Assembly (NCBI GenBank): GCA_900540475.1
Contig: UQGG01000040.1
Span: 1-64,000 of the forward strand
From: an uncultured Robinsoniella sp.
GTDB lineage: Bacteria; Bacillota; Clostridia; Lachnospirales; Lachnospiraceae
Direction of reading: 5' to 3'
Length of the DNA: 64,000 nucleotides
Under the pieces are notes generated by a model. That model worked only from the letters and a program-made list of their open reading frames with translations. It had not been told where the DNA came from and ran no database searches. How positions within the stretch are numbered: position 1 is the first letter of the stretch; each line of letters starts with the position of its first letter. Positions 7,791 to 15,859 of this stretch are shown here, piece after piece. A program made the translations under genes and the position numbers.

Positions 7791-9125
7791 ATGAAACAGA
7801 CACCTATATGGAAAATATTATTGAAATTGTGCCCGCCGGTGATGCTCGCATTACTGATTCAGTCTGTCTACAATATTGTGGACAGTTATTTTGTCGCACA
7901 GTATTCGGCAGAAGGATTGACCGCATTATCGATCATCTTCCCAATCCAGCTTTTGATGACCGCCATCGCTACGGGAACCGGAACGGGCATTAACATTCTG
8001 ATCTCCAGAATGGATGGAGCCGGTGACGTTAAATATCAGAATAATATCGTTAAAAGCGGACTCTTCTTAGGGATATTCAACTTTCTAATCTTTGCTGTAT
8101 TCGGATTGCTGTGCATGAATGCCTATTGTGACTTTTCTTCGGATCAGGCACTGGTGCGGGAACTGGGAATCCAGTACTGCCGGATCATCTTCGCTTTTTC
8201 CCTTGGTATGTTTTTGGAGGCAAACTGCACCAAGATATTACAGGCAAAAGAAAATATGCTGCTTCCAATGTATGCCCAGATTGCCGGAGCGCTGATCAAC
8301 GTTGTCTTAGATCCACTATTAATATTCGGCCGTTTCGGCTTCCCGGCGCTGGGAATTCAGGGGGCTGCTATTGCCACGGTGATCGGACAGTGGTGCGCCA
8401 TGATGATCGTCCTGGTCTCCGTTTTGCGTAAATGCTCGCTGAAAGGAAAATTAAGTATGAAAAATTGCATTTTGATTTATCAGACAGGACTTCCTTCCAT
8501 CGTTATGCAGTCTCTGTATACCCTTTATATGGTGGGGTTGAACCTGATTTTAAAGCAGTTTACGGAAAATGCGGTCACGGTACTGGGCATTTATTATAAA
8601 TTACAGACATTCTTCTTTATTCCGCTTATGGGATTACAGCAGGTCATCCTGCCTATCATCAGCTTCAACTACGGGGCAAAGGATCATGGGCGTGTGAAGC
8701 AGACGCTGCGGTGTTCCATCGCCGTTTCCTGTATGGTAATGCTTGTGGGTTGTGTCATATTTATTGCAATGCCGGAAAAGCTGCTATTGATTTTTTCTAA
8801 AAACCAGGAAATACTGGATATCGGACGTTCTGCACTGCGTATTATTTCGATCAGTTTTATACCGGCGGCTTTTGTGATTATGTTTAGCGTTTATTTTCAG
8901 GGAGTCAATAAGGGAAATGCCAGCATCAGTTTAACGATTCTCCGCCAGGTCATTCTTCTGGTACCGCTGGCTTGGGTGTTTCATTTTAAGGGACTTTTCT
9001 TTGTATGGTTCACCTTTCCTGTAACAGAGATCCTGGCACTGTTTTTTTGTGCATGGCTTTATAAAAAAGAGAGGGAAACCGGAATAAAATACACGGAATC
9101 CTTAAAGACAATCGAAGAATTATAA
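7791..9125 (+). CDS. MATE family multidrug efflux transporter
   Basis: Integral membrane exporter of the MATE family (444 residues, about 12 hydrophobic helices), expected to expel cationic drugs in exchange for Na+ or H+. The start region (PIWKILLKLCPPVMLALLIQSVYNIVDSYF) is the family signature, with the conserved polar loop residues seen in the repeat half at about 230-260. The ATG follows an AGAGGA ribosome site. It sits 55 bp behind the MerR gene and is driven by a 19-bp-spacer promoter, so it is the probable target of that regulator. No frame defects. Confidence 0.93.
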   Translation: MKQTPIWKILLKLCPPVMLALLIQSVYNIVDSYFVAQYSAEGLTALSIIFPIQLLMTAIATGTGTGINILISRMDGAGDVKYQNNIVKSGLFLGIFNFLIFAVFGLLCMNAYCDFSSDQALVRELGIQYCRIIFAFSLGMFLEANCTKILQAKENMLLPMYAQIAGALINVVLDPLLIFGRFGFPALGIQGAAIATVIGQWCAMMIVLVSVLRKCSLKGKLSMKNCILIYQTGLPSIVMQSLYTLYMVGLNLILKQFTENAVTVLGIYYKLQTFFFIPLMGLQQVILPIISFNYGAKDHGRVKQTLRCSIAVSCMVMLVGCVIFIAMPEKLLLIFSKNQEILDIGRSALRIISISFIPAAFVIMFSVYFQGVNKGNASISLTILRQVILLVPLAWVFHFKGLFFVWFTFPVTEILALFFCAWLYKKERETGIKYTESLKTIEEL

Positions 9126-9216
9126 AAAAGTACTTACCAAGCTTCCAATTTTATGATATACTTACCTCCGTTAAAATTACATAACGACAAAAATACTTTG
9201 GTTTTAATTGGAAACG

Positions 9217-9270
9217 ATACATGTGTGCATTTTGCTCGCCTGATTAACGAACAACACACGTGTATTTTTG
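9217..9270 (+). promoter_or_regulatory. Leader hairpin followed by T-run, upstream of the DUF2798 gene
   Basis: ATACATGTGTG (9217-9227) pairs with CACACGTGTAT (9255-9265) with one G-T wobble, and is followed by TTTTTG. It lies about 20 bases ahead of the AAGGAG ribosome site of the next gene. It could be a terminator for the MATE transcript or an attenuator of the downstream gene. Confidence 0.45.
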
Positions 9271-9301
9271 CGCACTTTTTTAAGAAAAGGAGATTTAAAA
9301 A

Positions 9302-9796
9302 ATGCCAAAAACCAAAGCACAAAATATTATTTTCACAATTCTCATGGCCTTCGCCATGGTCTATGCTATGATCTGTTATAACATAGCAGTCAATCGGGGC
9401 GGAATGACAAACGAGGTATTTCTACTGGCGTTTCATGAACTGGTAATTATGTGGCCCCTTGCGTTTATACTGGAGTTTTTTGCAGTAGAAAAACTGTCAC
9501 ACCTCATTGCCTTTCGCATTGTAACCCCCAAAGACCGCCCCATATTTATCACCCTGGTGATTTCCAGCGTAATCGTATGCCTGATGTGCCCGGTCATGAG
9601 TCTGGCTGCTGCTATCCTCTTTAAACACCCGGGTAAAGAGATTATTGCTGTGTGGTTCCAGACAACAGCTATGAATTTTCCCATGGCACTATGCTGGCAG
9701 ATTTTTTTTGCAGGCCCCTTTGTGAGACTTGTCTTCCGGTCTTTATTTAAAAAGCAGCTTGGAATCTGCGAACCACAACCGGGACCTGAGTGTTAA
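9302..9796 (+). CDS. DUF2798 family membrane protein
   Basis: Small integral membrane protein of 164 residues with four predicted helices (about 8-27, 42-60, 79-106 and 118-142). The pattern MPKTKAQNIIFTILMAFAMVYAMICYN at the start and the AFHELVIMWPLAFILEFF and NFPMALCWQIFFAGPFVR blocks fit DUF2798, whose biochemical role is unknown. A strong AAAAGGAGA site precedes the ATG. It is 176 bp after the MATE gene, separated by a hairpin, and converges with the MFS gene only 5 bp away. I infer no function. Confidence 0.75.
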   Translation: MPKTKAQNIIFTILMAFAMVYAMICYNIAVNRGGMTNEVFLLAFHELVIMWPLAFILEFFAVEKLSHLIAFRIVTPKDRPIFITLVISSVIVCLMCPVMSLAAAILFKHPGKEIIAVWFQTTAMNFPMALCWQIFFAGPFVRLVFRSLFKKQLGICEPQPGPEC

Positions 9797-9801
9797 TTCA
9801 A

Positions 9802-11085
9802 TTATTTTAGTTTTTTAAGCTCCGGGTTGCGATACCACAGAACGCTTGTGATAAATCCTAATATACCGGTGCACAGAAACATAACCGACATTCCGCTGCC
9901 GCTTCCGCTCCCTACAATCCCCTGCAGAAGCAGCGCAAGGGGATGACGGGTCTGCATAAACGGCTCAAACACATAGTCTGCAAGAAAGCCTCCTATAAGT
10001 ATACCCATGGGAATAGACGCATACTGCACTGCATTTCGTACCGCAAATACCCTGCCCTGCATATCTTTGGACAGGCTCTGGTATATGATTACATTTTGCC
10101 CGGCGCTGATAAAAGGAATAGGCACACTGGCTGCAATCCCGGCAATACACCAGATCCAGATGTTTGATCCCAATCCCATCAGCAGATCACCTGCGATAAA
10201 AGAAAATGCAGCAGAAAAGTAAATCATTTTAACCGGACTTTTTGGGATTTTAAAGAATGAAACATATAATCCCCCTGCTATTCCGCCCACTCCAAGTAAT
10301 CCGCTGACAGTCCCAAGTATGGTTTCGTTTCCACCGCTTCGTGCCAAAAGCATTGCCGGAAGAATATTCTCGTAAGTCAGCCTTGAAAAGAAATTCATAA
10401 ATGCCATACTGATAATCAGATACCACAGACCTTTGTTTTGGAGCAAAAAGGAGATTCCCTCCTTGCACCCCTTGAAAATATCCCATATAGAACCAGATAT
10501 ATCTTCCGTAGTTTCAGGTATTTTTATATAAAATAACAATACGGAAAAAGCAAACCAAAAGGTTAGCATATCAATTATAATGACACCCTCCAACCCCCAA
10601 AATGAGCTGATAAACGAGGCAAACATGGGCGTAACCACCGCCAGCATGGATGAGGAAAGGGAATTCATTCCGCTTGCATTGGATAACTTATCTTCCGGCA
10701 CAATGGTTCCAATCACCACAGAAGACGCAGGGGATTGAAACGAATTCATAAAACCCGTAATGATATTGACCATATAAATATGAACGATCTCCAGTTTTCC
10801 CGTGATCAGCAGTATCACAATGCTGAGGGAACACAAAAAAGAGATACTGTCCGACCAAAGCATAATGCTTTTCTTTTTGTGCCTGTCCACAAAAGAACCT
10901 GCGAACAGGCTGACAAGGACATAGGGAACATAAGAAAAAAAGGTAAGCAGCGACACGGTCATTGCTGAATTCGTCTGCTTATATGCCCAGATGATCAGGG
11001 CAAATCCGGTCATGGAACTGCCGAGCTGGGAAACGGTTTGTGAAGCCCAAAATACGATAAAATTTTTGTATGGTTTATTTTTCAT
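9802..11085 (-). CDS. MFS drug efflux transporter, Mef-like
   Basis: Twelve-helix major facilitator (427 residues) of the MFS_3 group that includes macrolide exporters such as MefA. It shows the N-terminal WASQTVSQLGSSMTGFAL helix, motif A as FAGSFVDRHKKKSIM (about residues 62-76) and the central-loop break near residue 200. The ATG has AAGGAG eight bases upstream. Its roughly 190-base leader carries a promoter, a candidate leader ORF and competing hairpins, as expected for an antibiotic-inducible exporter, which supports a drug-resistance role. The substrate is not proven by sequence. Confidence 0.87.
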   Translation of the reverse strand: MKNKPYKNFIVFWASQTVSQLGSSMTGFALIIWAYKQTNSAMTVSLLTFFSYVPYVLVSLFAGSFVDRHKKKSIMLWSDSISFLCSLSIVILLITGKLEIVHIYMVNIITGFMNSFQSPASSVVIGTIVPEDKLSNASGMNSLSSSMLAVVTPMFASFISSFWGLEGVIIIDMLTFWFAFSVLLFYIKIPETTEDISGSIWDIFKGCKEGISFLLQNKGLWYLIISMAFMNFFSRLTYENILPAMLLARSGGNETILGTVSGLLGVGGIAGGLYVSFFKIPKSPVKMIYFSAAFSFIAGDLLMGLGSNIWIWCIAGIAASVPIPFISAGQNVIIYQSLSKDMQGRVFAVRNAVQYASIPMGILIGGFLADYVFEPFMQTRHPLALLLQGIVGSGSGSGMSVMFLCTGILGFITSVLWYRNPELKKLK

Positions 11086-11135
11086 TGGTTTTCTCCTTAA
11101 AAATTTATTTGATTTTTAAGTACAAAATCCAATGC

Positions 11136-11196
11136 GGACGAATTTATCTGATTTTACTCTGTACAAGCTTCGTCCCATCATCAGACCTTGTACAGA
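11136..11196 (-). promoter_or_regulatory. Competing hairpins (putative attenuator) in the MFS leader
   Basis: Two mutually exclusive pairings lie on the transcript. First, TCTGTACAAG (11187-11196) pairs with CTTGTACAGA (11158-11167), ten perfect pairs. Second, GGACGAA (11169-11175), which lies in the loop of the first, pairs with TTCGTCC (11136-11142), seven perfect pairs. The left arm of one is in the loop of the other, so only one can form at a time. The leader ORFs cross both. This architecture resembles ribosome-stalling attenuators of macrolide resistance genes. Confidence 0.6.
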
Positions 11197-11236
11197 GATA
11201 AACACTCATTTTAATAAATCGCGGTAACAGCAGCAA
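11144..11236 (-). CDS. Candidate leader peptide ahead of the MFS exporter
   Basis: A short reading frame starts at TTG 11236 four bases after AGGTGAG, or at ATG 11209, and ends with TAA at 11144, giving 30 or 21 residues. A different frame gives another 21-codon ORF from ATG 11181 to TAA 11116. Each crosses at least one of the competing hairpins, so ribosome position would choose the fold. Which ORF is used cannot be decided by eye. Alternatively neither is translated and the hairpins act alone. Confidence 0.4.
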   Translation of the reverse strand: MLLLPRFIKMSVYLCTRSDDGTKLVQSKIR

Positions 11237-11276
11237 TTTTCTCACCTGCTTTCTAAATATACGTTCTAATGTTTAA

Positions 11277-11306
11277 AGTGTAACGCATACCAATACAAAC
11301 TGTCAA
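11277..11306 (-). promoter_or_regulatory. Promoter of the MFS leader transcript
   Basis: Minus-strand TTGACA (11301-11306), 18-bp spacer, TACACT (11277-11282). It is about 190 bp upstream of the MFS start codon, leaving a long leader, and lies just past the bceB stop. Confidence 0.65.
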
Positions 11307-11331
11307 TTCCTGAAACTGTTTTATGGTAACT

Positions 11332-13350
11332 CTATAATAAATTCCGCAGATGGTACTTCTTCTGCTCACGCAGGACATTTTTCTGGTATTGAAGGCAGGT
11401 GATGATTAAATAACAGCCATAAATGATTAGAAAAATTCCATTTGCACCTGAAAAGGACAGCAGCAGTGTTTTGCTTACAAGTGGGCTGTAGATACAGATG
11501 CCCGCCATATACAGGATTACAAAGAGAAAAGGAAGCAGGATTGGAACTCCAAAATAAACAAGGGTCTGTTTCCATATCAATTTTCGTATTTCCTGGTCAC
11601 CAGCTCCCATTCTCTGAAGCTGCTCATACTGATAACGGTATTTCTTACTGCTGCTCAAAAGCTGGACAGCAAGAATTGTCGCGCAGATAAAAATGCAGAT
11701 AAATGCAGCATAGCAGCAGATAAATGCCAGCATCATATAAGTTGCCTGGAGTTCTGATTTATAGCCTGCATAAGTGAATACTGAGATATAACTGGCACCG
11801 TCACTTTCTTTCTTTTCCTTTAGAAACTGCCGAAGTTCATATTGAAACTCCGTTTGCTCCCGGTCTGCCGTCATCGCAAAATAGCACTGACGCTCCTTTG
11901 GTAATGTAGTGAGTACTTCATCCGGAAGAATGAGAATGGAACTGGTATTGTTTCCACTTTCATTTATCACATTCTGAGCAAAATCACTCTGATAGACAGC
12001 CTTCAATTGATATTCTTTCCCTTCGGTTGTAAGTATGGGATGATCTTTTTCAAATTTTCCGGCATAATATGCTTCATCTGTCTGGATGAAATATTCATCC
12101 TCTTTCAGAGTGACGGATTCTCTGCCAAGCATACCCAGCAATGCATTATAATCAGAAAGCCGGATGGCGCGGTCTATATTTTGATTATCTTCCCAATTTT
12201 CATAGTCTTTTTCTTCCGGCTGTTTCTTTTTCAGGATCGTTGAAATGATCTCGCTGTCATTTAACATGTAGATATGGTAAACATGTTCTTTTTCTATACT
12301 GCTGTGCTGCTGTACATATTCCCTGCAGGCTTCGACATCCAGAGATCCGTATAGTTCTGCAATTTCTATATCAAATGGAACTGCTTTTGCCAGATCTTGC
12401 TGATAAGTATTTGCCATAAAGGCAGCACCTCCCAGTCCCAGCAGCGTTAATAGAAGCAGAATTGAGATAACGCCCATCTGTTTTCCATTGGTTCTCAGCC
12501 GTCCGGTAAGCTGTCTGTAAAAAAAGATATTGAGATGGTGCAGACGGCGGCGTTCATTCTTCTTATATCGGATTAGAATATTTTCTGACAGATTTTTGTA
12601 AAATAACAGCAGGCTGATGCCCTGCAGCAAAACGCCTGTAATCATCAGGATAAATCCAAGAAAACCAGATAACCTCTGGGAAAATGCAGTTCCCAGACAA
12701 AGGATTCCAGATATCCCCACAAGAACTGCAAAAATCATCTGTCCTTTTACATGCTTCTCTTTTTTAGAAGAAGAAACCTCATTTTTTCTTTCATAATGCA
12801 TCAGTTCCTTAATGCGGATCTTCTTTAATATTTTGTTCTGACGAAGCAGGGAAAGGGCAAACATTGTAAAAAAACAGAGAATGGTTAATCCCACAGCCGG
12901 CAGCTGAAAGGATAAATCCATATAATAAGCCTTGTCAAACATCCGGAAAATCACCTGGCTTAAGACCAGATAAAAGAAATTCCCCAATACCGTACCCGCA
13001 AGCAGGGTGGAAACACCAATGATCAGCTGTTCGGTCAGGAAAAGACGGCTCATGGTTTTACGCTCCATCCCCATTGTCATATAACAGGCAAATTCCCGGC
13101 TGCGCTGTTCAAATATAAAGCGCGTTATATAAGAAATCAGCCATCCCAGAATCAAAACGACCATTACTGTTACACAGATCAGGATACTCATCATCTGTCC
13201 CATCAGCTGGTTAAAGGAAGCTATTGCATCGGAAAACAACAGTGAGTTGTAGGCAAATATTAATGTGATGCTCAAAACAAGTGTCAGAACGTAAACGGCA
13301 TAGTCACCCAGGCTGCGTTTTACATTCCGCAGGGCTAGCTTAGCGTACAT
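11332..13350 (-). CDS. BceB-like ABC transporter permease (FtsX domains)
   Basis: Ten-helix permease of the peptide-antibiotic detoxification type, which frees lipid II-cycle targets and also signals to the partner kinase. FtsX-type helix groups lie at both ends (about residues 15-300 and 540-660) with a large extracytoplasmic domain between about 310 and 530, diagnostic of BceB. I favour the start at 13350 (MYAKLALRNVKRS), the family-typical N terminus. GTG/ATG codons at 13365-13359 lie closer to AGGTGG and are possible. The gene overlaps the ATPase gene by about 11 bp, so translation is coupled. Length about 672 residues, normal for BceB. Confidence 0.9.
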   Translation of the reverse strand: MYAKLALRNVKRSLGDYAVYVLTLVLSITLIFAYNSLLFSDAIASFNQLMGQMMSILICVTVMVVLILGWLISYITRFIFEQRSREFACYMTMGMERKTMSRLFLTEQLIIGVSTLLAGTVLGNFFYLVLSQVIFRMFDKAYYMDLSFQLPAVGLTILCFFTMFALSLLRQNKILKKIRIKELMHYERKNEVSSSKKEKHVKGQMIFAVLVGISGILCLGTAFSQRLSGFLGFILMITGVLLQGISLLLFYKNLSENILIRYKKNERRRLHHLNIFFYRQLTGRLRTNGKQMGVISILLLLTLLGLGGAAFMANTYQQDLAKAVPFDIEIAELYGSLDVEACREYVQQHSSIEKEHVYHIYMLNDSEIISTILKKKQPEEKDYENWEDNQNIDRAIRLSDYNALLGMLGRESVTLKEDEYFIQTDEAYYAGKFEKDHPILTTEGKEYQLKAVYQSDFAQNVINESGNNTSSILILPDEVLTTLPKERQCYFAMTADREQTEFQYELRQFLKEKKESDGASYISVFTYAGYKSELQATYMMLAFICCYAAFICIFICATILAVQLLSSSKKYRYQYEQLQRMGAGDQEIRKLIWKQTLVYFGVPILLPFLFVILYMAGICIYSPLVSKTLLLSFSGANGIFLIIYGCYLIITCLQYQKNVLREQKKYHLRNLL

Positions 13351-14107
13351 GAGCAACATCACCACCTAACATGGACATCACATCCAGAATTTCCTGGAAG
13401 AATTTTTTCCGGTCTTTCTTACCCCTGAGCATCTCCGTAAAGATTCTGCCGTCACGCAGAAAGAGAATCCGGCTGCAGTGGCTGGCTGTAAATGCATCAT
13501 GCGTAACCATTAGAATTGTAATTCCAAGAATTTCATTCAATTCCTTCATTGCAGTGAGCAGCATGGCGCTGGAAGCGGAATCCAACGCTCCGGTAGGTTC
13601 ATCAGCAAGGAGCAGATCCGGTTCATTCACCAGCGCTCTTGCACAGGCACAGCGCTGCTTCTGTCCACCGGATACCTCATAGGGAAATTTGTGAAGTTCA
13701 TTGAGAATACCGAGTTTTTCAGCAATTGTATTTACCTTAGATGGAATCTCAGCCTGTGGCATATTCCGTATGGTAAGTGCCAGTTCAATATTCTCTCCCA
13801 GGGTAAGGGTATCCAGAAGGTTATACTCCTGAAAGACAAATCCCAGATGCTTACTCCGAAAGCGTGCAATCTCCTGTTCCGTCAACTGTGTGATTTCCCG
13901 GTCCTTTAAATATATCTTTCCTGCGGAGGGGTCATCCAAAGTGGATACGCACTGGAGCAATGTTGTCTTTCCGGAACCGCTGGCACCCATGATTCCCACA
14001 AACTCTCCCCCTGCAACGTTAAAATTTACGTCATCCAGGGCCTTTGTTACATTCTCATTTTCTCCATAATATTTAGAGATATGTTCTATTTTCAATAATG
14101 TCTCCAT
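13340..14107 (-). CDS. BceA-like ABC transporter ATP-binding protein
   Basis: ATPase of the Bce-type exporter, about 255 residues. Walker A is GASGSGKTT, the signature VSGGQKQRCACARAL and Walker B LLLADEPTGALD, followed by the H-loop MVTHD. I start at ATG 14107 because GAGGTG lies six bases upstream. The in-frame upstream extension to 14158 has no such site. It is 92 bp after the kinase gene, and that gap contains two hairpins and a candidate response-regulator site. It overlaps the permease gene. Confidence 0.94.
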   Translation of the reverse strand: METLLKIEHISKYYGENENVTKALDDVNFNVAGGEFVGIMGASGSGKTTLLQCVSTLDDPSAGKIYLKDREITQLTEQEIARFRSKHLGFVFQEYNLLDTLTLGENIELALTIRNMPQAEIPSKVNTIAEKLGILNELHKFPYEVSGGQKQRCACARALVNEPDLLLADEPTGALDSASSAMLLTAMKELNEILGITILMVTHDAFTASHCSRILFLRDGRIFTEMLRGKKDRKKFFQEILDVMSMLGGDVAHVR

Positions 14108-14160
14108 ATTCATCACCTCAGATATATCATACCTCCTGTATGCATTGGAACATAGCATAT

Positions 14161-14217
14161 ATTCTTACAGAATTCTTTCCTTTTCGTAAGAATTGCCTCT
14201 ACAGGCGCAGAGGCAAT
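14161..14217 (-). promoter_or_regulatory. Inverted repeats between kinase and bceA; candidate BceR operator
   Basis: ATTCTTAC (14161-14168) and GTAAGAAT (14186-14193) are perfect inverted repeats 17 bp apart, adjoining a second hairpin ATTGCCTCT/AGAGGCAAT (14192-14200, 14209-14217) that includes the kinase stop codon. TATGCT lies about 10 bp downstream and could be a -10 box. Bce response regulators bind TTAC-type inverted repeats ahead of their ABC genes. The first repeat fits that loosely; the second could be an internal terminator or processing hairpin. Confidence 0.4.
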
Positions 14218-15197
14218 GACAGGCGGACTTCCGTATATTTGTTTTCTTCTGATTGAATGCTTAATCCAATGCCCATATCATCTGCATTTTTTTTGCAGAG
14301 ATAGAGTCCCATTCCGGTAGAACGCAGATTTTTTCTTCCATTTTTTCCGGTGAAGCCTTTTTCAAAAACTCTAGGGAGGTCTTCAGCGGTAATGCCGCAA
14401 CCATTGTCCCATATGTAAAAATGCAGCAAATTATCCTGAATGCCATAAGAAAATGTAATTGCCGGTTCCTGGCTGCTCCGATAGACAACAGCATTATAGA
14501 CCAGCTGGTTCAGCAGAAATAAAAGGCCTTTCTCATCCCCGTATACCGCAGGAACAGATTCCGGAATTTCTATGCGGATTCCATTCTGAATCAACATTTG
14601 TTTATTCATGGACAGACATTCATTTAAAATCTCCATGAAGTTCACCTTTTTAAAAATAAAATCCGTGTGTATGCTTTCGCCCCGCCCATAATAGAGTACC
14701 TGTTCCAGCAGATGGTTCATGGTTTCCAGCTCAAAGAGCATATCCCGGCTGTCTTCTGTCCGCATCCGTTCCGCAATTAATTTAATAACAGAGATGGGCT
14801 GCTTCATATCATGGACATAAGATTCCAGCCATTCCTGGTATTCCCTGCTCTCCCGCCGTCCCTGTTCCACCTGCTCAAGCATGGATTTTGTACATTCCCG
14901 AAGCAGGCACAGATAAGCCGTTTCTTCATAAGTTTCTGCATCTTTCCATATCTGGGGAAACAGATACTTTTCGTCTAGCTGCCCTACTAAAACAGCCATT
15001 TTATGAAAATATGCCCGCTGCTTCCGATAACGCAGTATATTATAAATAATAATGACCGCCAGACATACAAAAAATACCGGAAAAATCTCCCACCAACCCA
15101 GTTTCAGTGCTTTCAGGTACAAACAGGCAGCAGACAAACCAATAAACGAAACCAATATATAGGTCAGGCGCTGCTGCCAGTACAGACACCCGTTCAA
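14199..15197 (-). CDS. BceS-like intramembrane-sensing histidine kinase
   Basis: Sensor kinase of 332 residues with two close transmembrane helices (about 11-29 and 35-52) and almost no extracytoplasmic loop, the hallmark of BceS-type kinases that sense through the ABC permease. The phosphoacceptor His lies in ESYVHDMKQPIS (about residue 130), with N box LLNQLVYNAVVY, G1 DNGCGI and G2 STGMGLYLCKK. It overlaps the response regulator by the ATGA tetranucleotide. No frame defects. Confidence 0.93.
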   Translation of the reverse strand: MNGCLYWQQRLTYILVSFIGLSAACLYLKALKLGWWEIFPVFFVCLAVIIIYNILRYRKQRAYFHKMAVLVGQLDEKYLFPQIWKDAETYEETAYLCLLRECTKSMLEQVEQGRRESREYQEWLESYVHDMKQPISVIKLIAERMRTEDSRDMLFELETMNHLLEQVLYYGRGESIHTDFIFKKVNFMEILNECLSMNKQMLIQNGIRIEIPESVPAVYGDEKGLLFLLNQLVYNAVVYRSSQEPAITFSYGIQDNLLHFYIWDNGCGITAEDLPRVFEKGFTGKNGRKNLRSTGMGLYLCKKNADDMGIGLSIQSEENKYTEVRLSLPLRL

Positions 15198-15859
15198 AGC
15201 TGATACCCCTGACCATAACGCGTCTGGATGAGATTGCCGGCACCCAGATCTTTTAGCTTGCTTCTGAGCCGTGTCATGTGAACACTTAAGGTATTGTCAT
15301 CAATGTACACCTGGTTGTCCCAGAGTTCCTCTATTAAATCCACTCGTTTGACAATTTCCCGGGGATGGGAAAACAAATATGCCAACAGGAGGGTTTCCTG
15401 TCTGGTGAGAATAATTTCTTTCTCCCCTCTGCACAGCTTCCCTTTCGCCGGACACAGGTAAAAATCTTCCCATTGCAGACTGCGGTCCTCCGATGGACCA
15501 GCACCGCTTCTTCTCAGCAATGCAGCAACCCGGGCAAGAAGGATGGGCATATTGTAAGGTTTGCGGATATAGTCATCCCCGCCCAGCGTCATCCCATACA
15601 GTTCGTCCATGTTCGAATCTCTGCTGGTCAAAAACATAATTGGTATTTTAGAAAATTGCCGGATGCTTCTGCAGATTTCATAACCATCCCTGCCCGGAAG
15701 GGAAATGTCCAGCAGCAGGAGCTTATAATCTCCGCTTTTTACGTAATCCTCTATCCGGTCAAAGTCATCCGCCAGCTTCACTTCATACCCATTGCTGCCC
15801 AGTTCCCGCGCCAGCTCTCTGCGAAGAATCCGGTCATCTTCTATTAATAACAGTTTCAT
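15194..15859 (-). CDS. BceR-like OmpR-family response regulator
   Basis: Two-domain regulator of 221 residues. The receiver has acidic residues EDD at the start, phosphoacceptor Asp in LLLLDISLPGRDGYE (about residue 51) and Lys in IRKPY. The C-terminal winged helix begins near residue 130. It starts inside the last codon of the hydrolase gene (ATGA overlap) and ends in the same way on the kinase gene, so three genes are translationally coupled. Likely targets are the bceAB genes downstream. Confidence 0.94.
   Translation of the reverse strand: MKLLLIEDDRILRRELARELGSNGYEVKLADDFDRIEDYVKSGDYKLLLLDISLPGRDGYEICRSIRQFSKIPIMFLTSRDSNMDELYGMTLGGDDYIRKPYNMPILLARVAALLRRSGAGPSEDRSLQWEDFYLCPAKGKLCRGEKEIILTRQETLLLAYLFSHPREIVKRVDLIEELWDNQVYIDDNTLSVHMTRLRSKLKDLGAGNLIQTRYGQGYQL

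Noticed and set aside
7763..7993. 76-codon plus-strand frame overlapping the MATE start
   Set aside because: Out of frame with the conserved transporter and without its own ribosome site.
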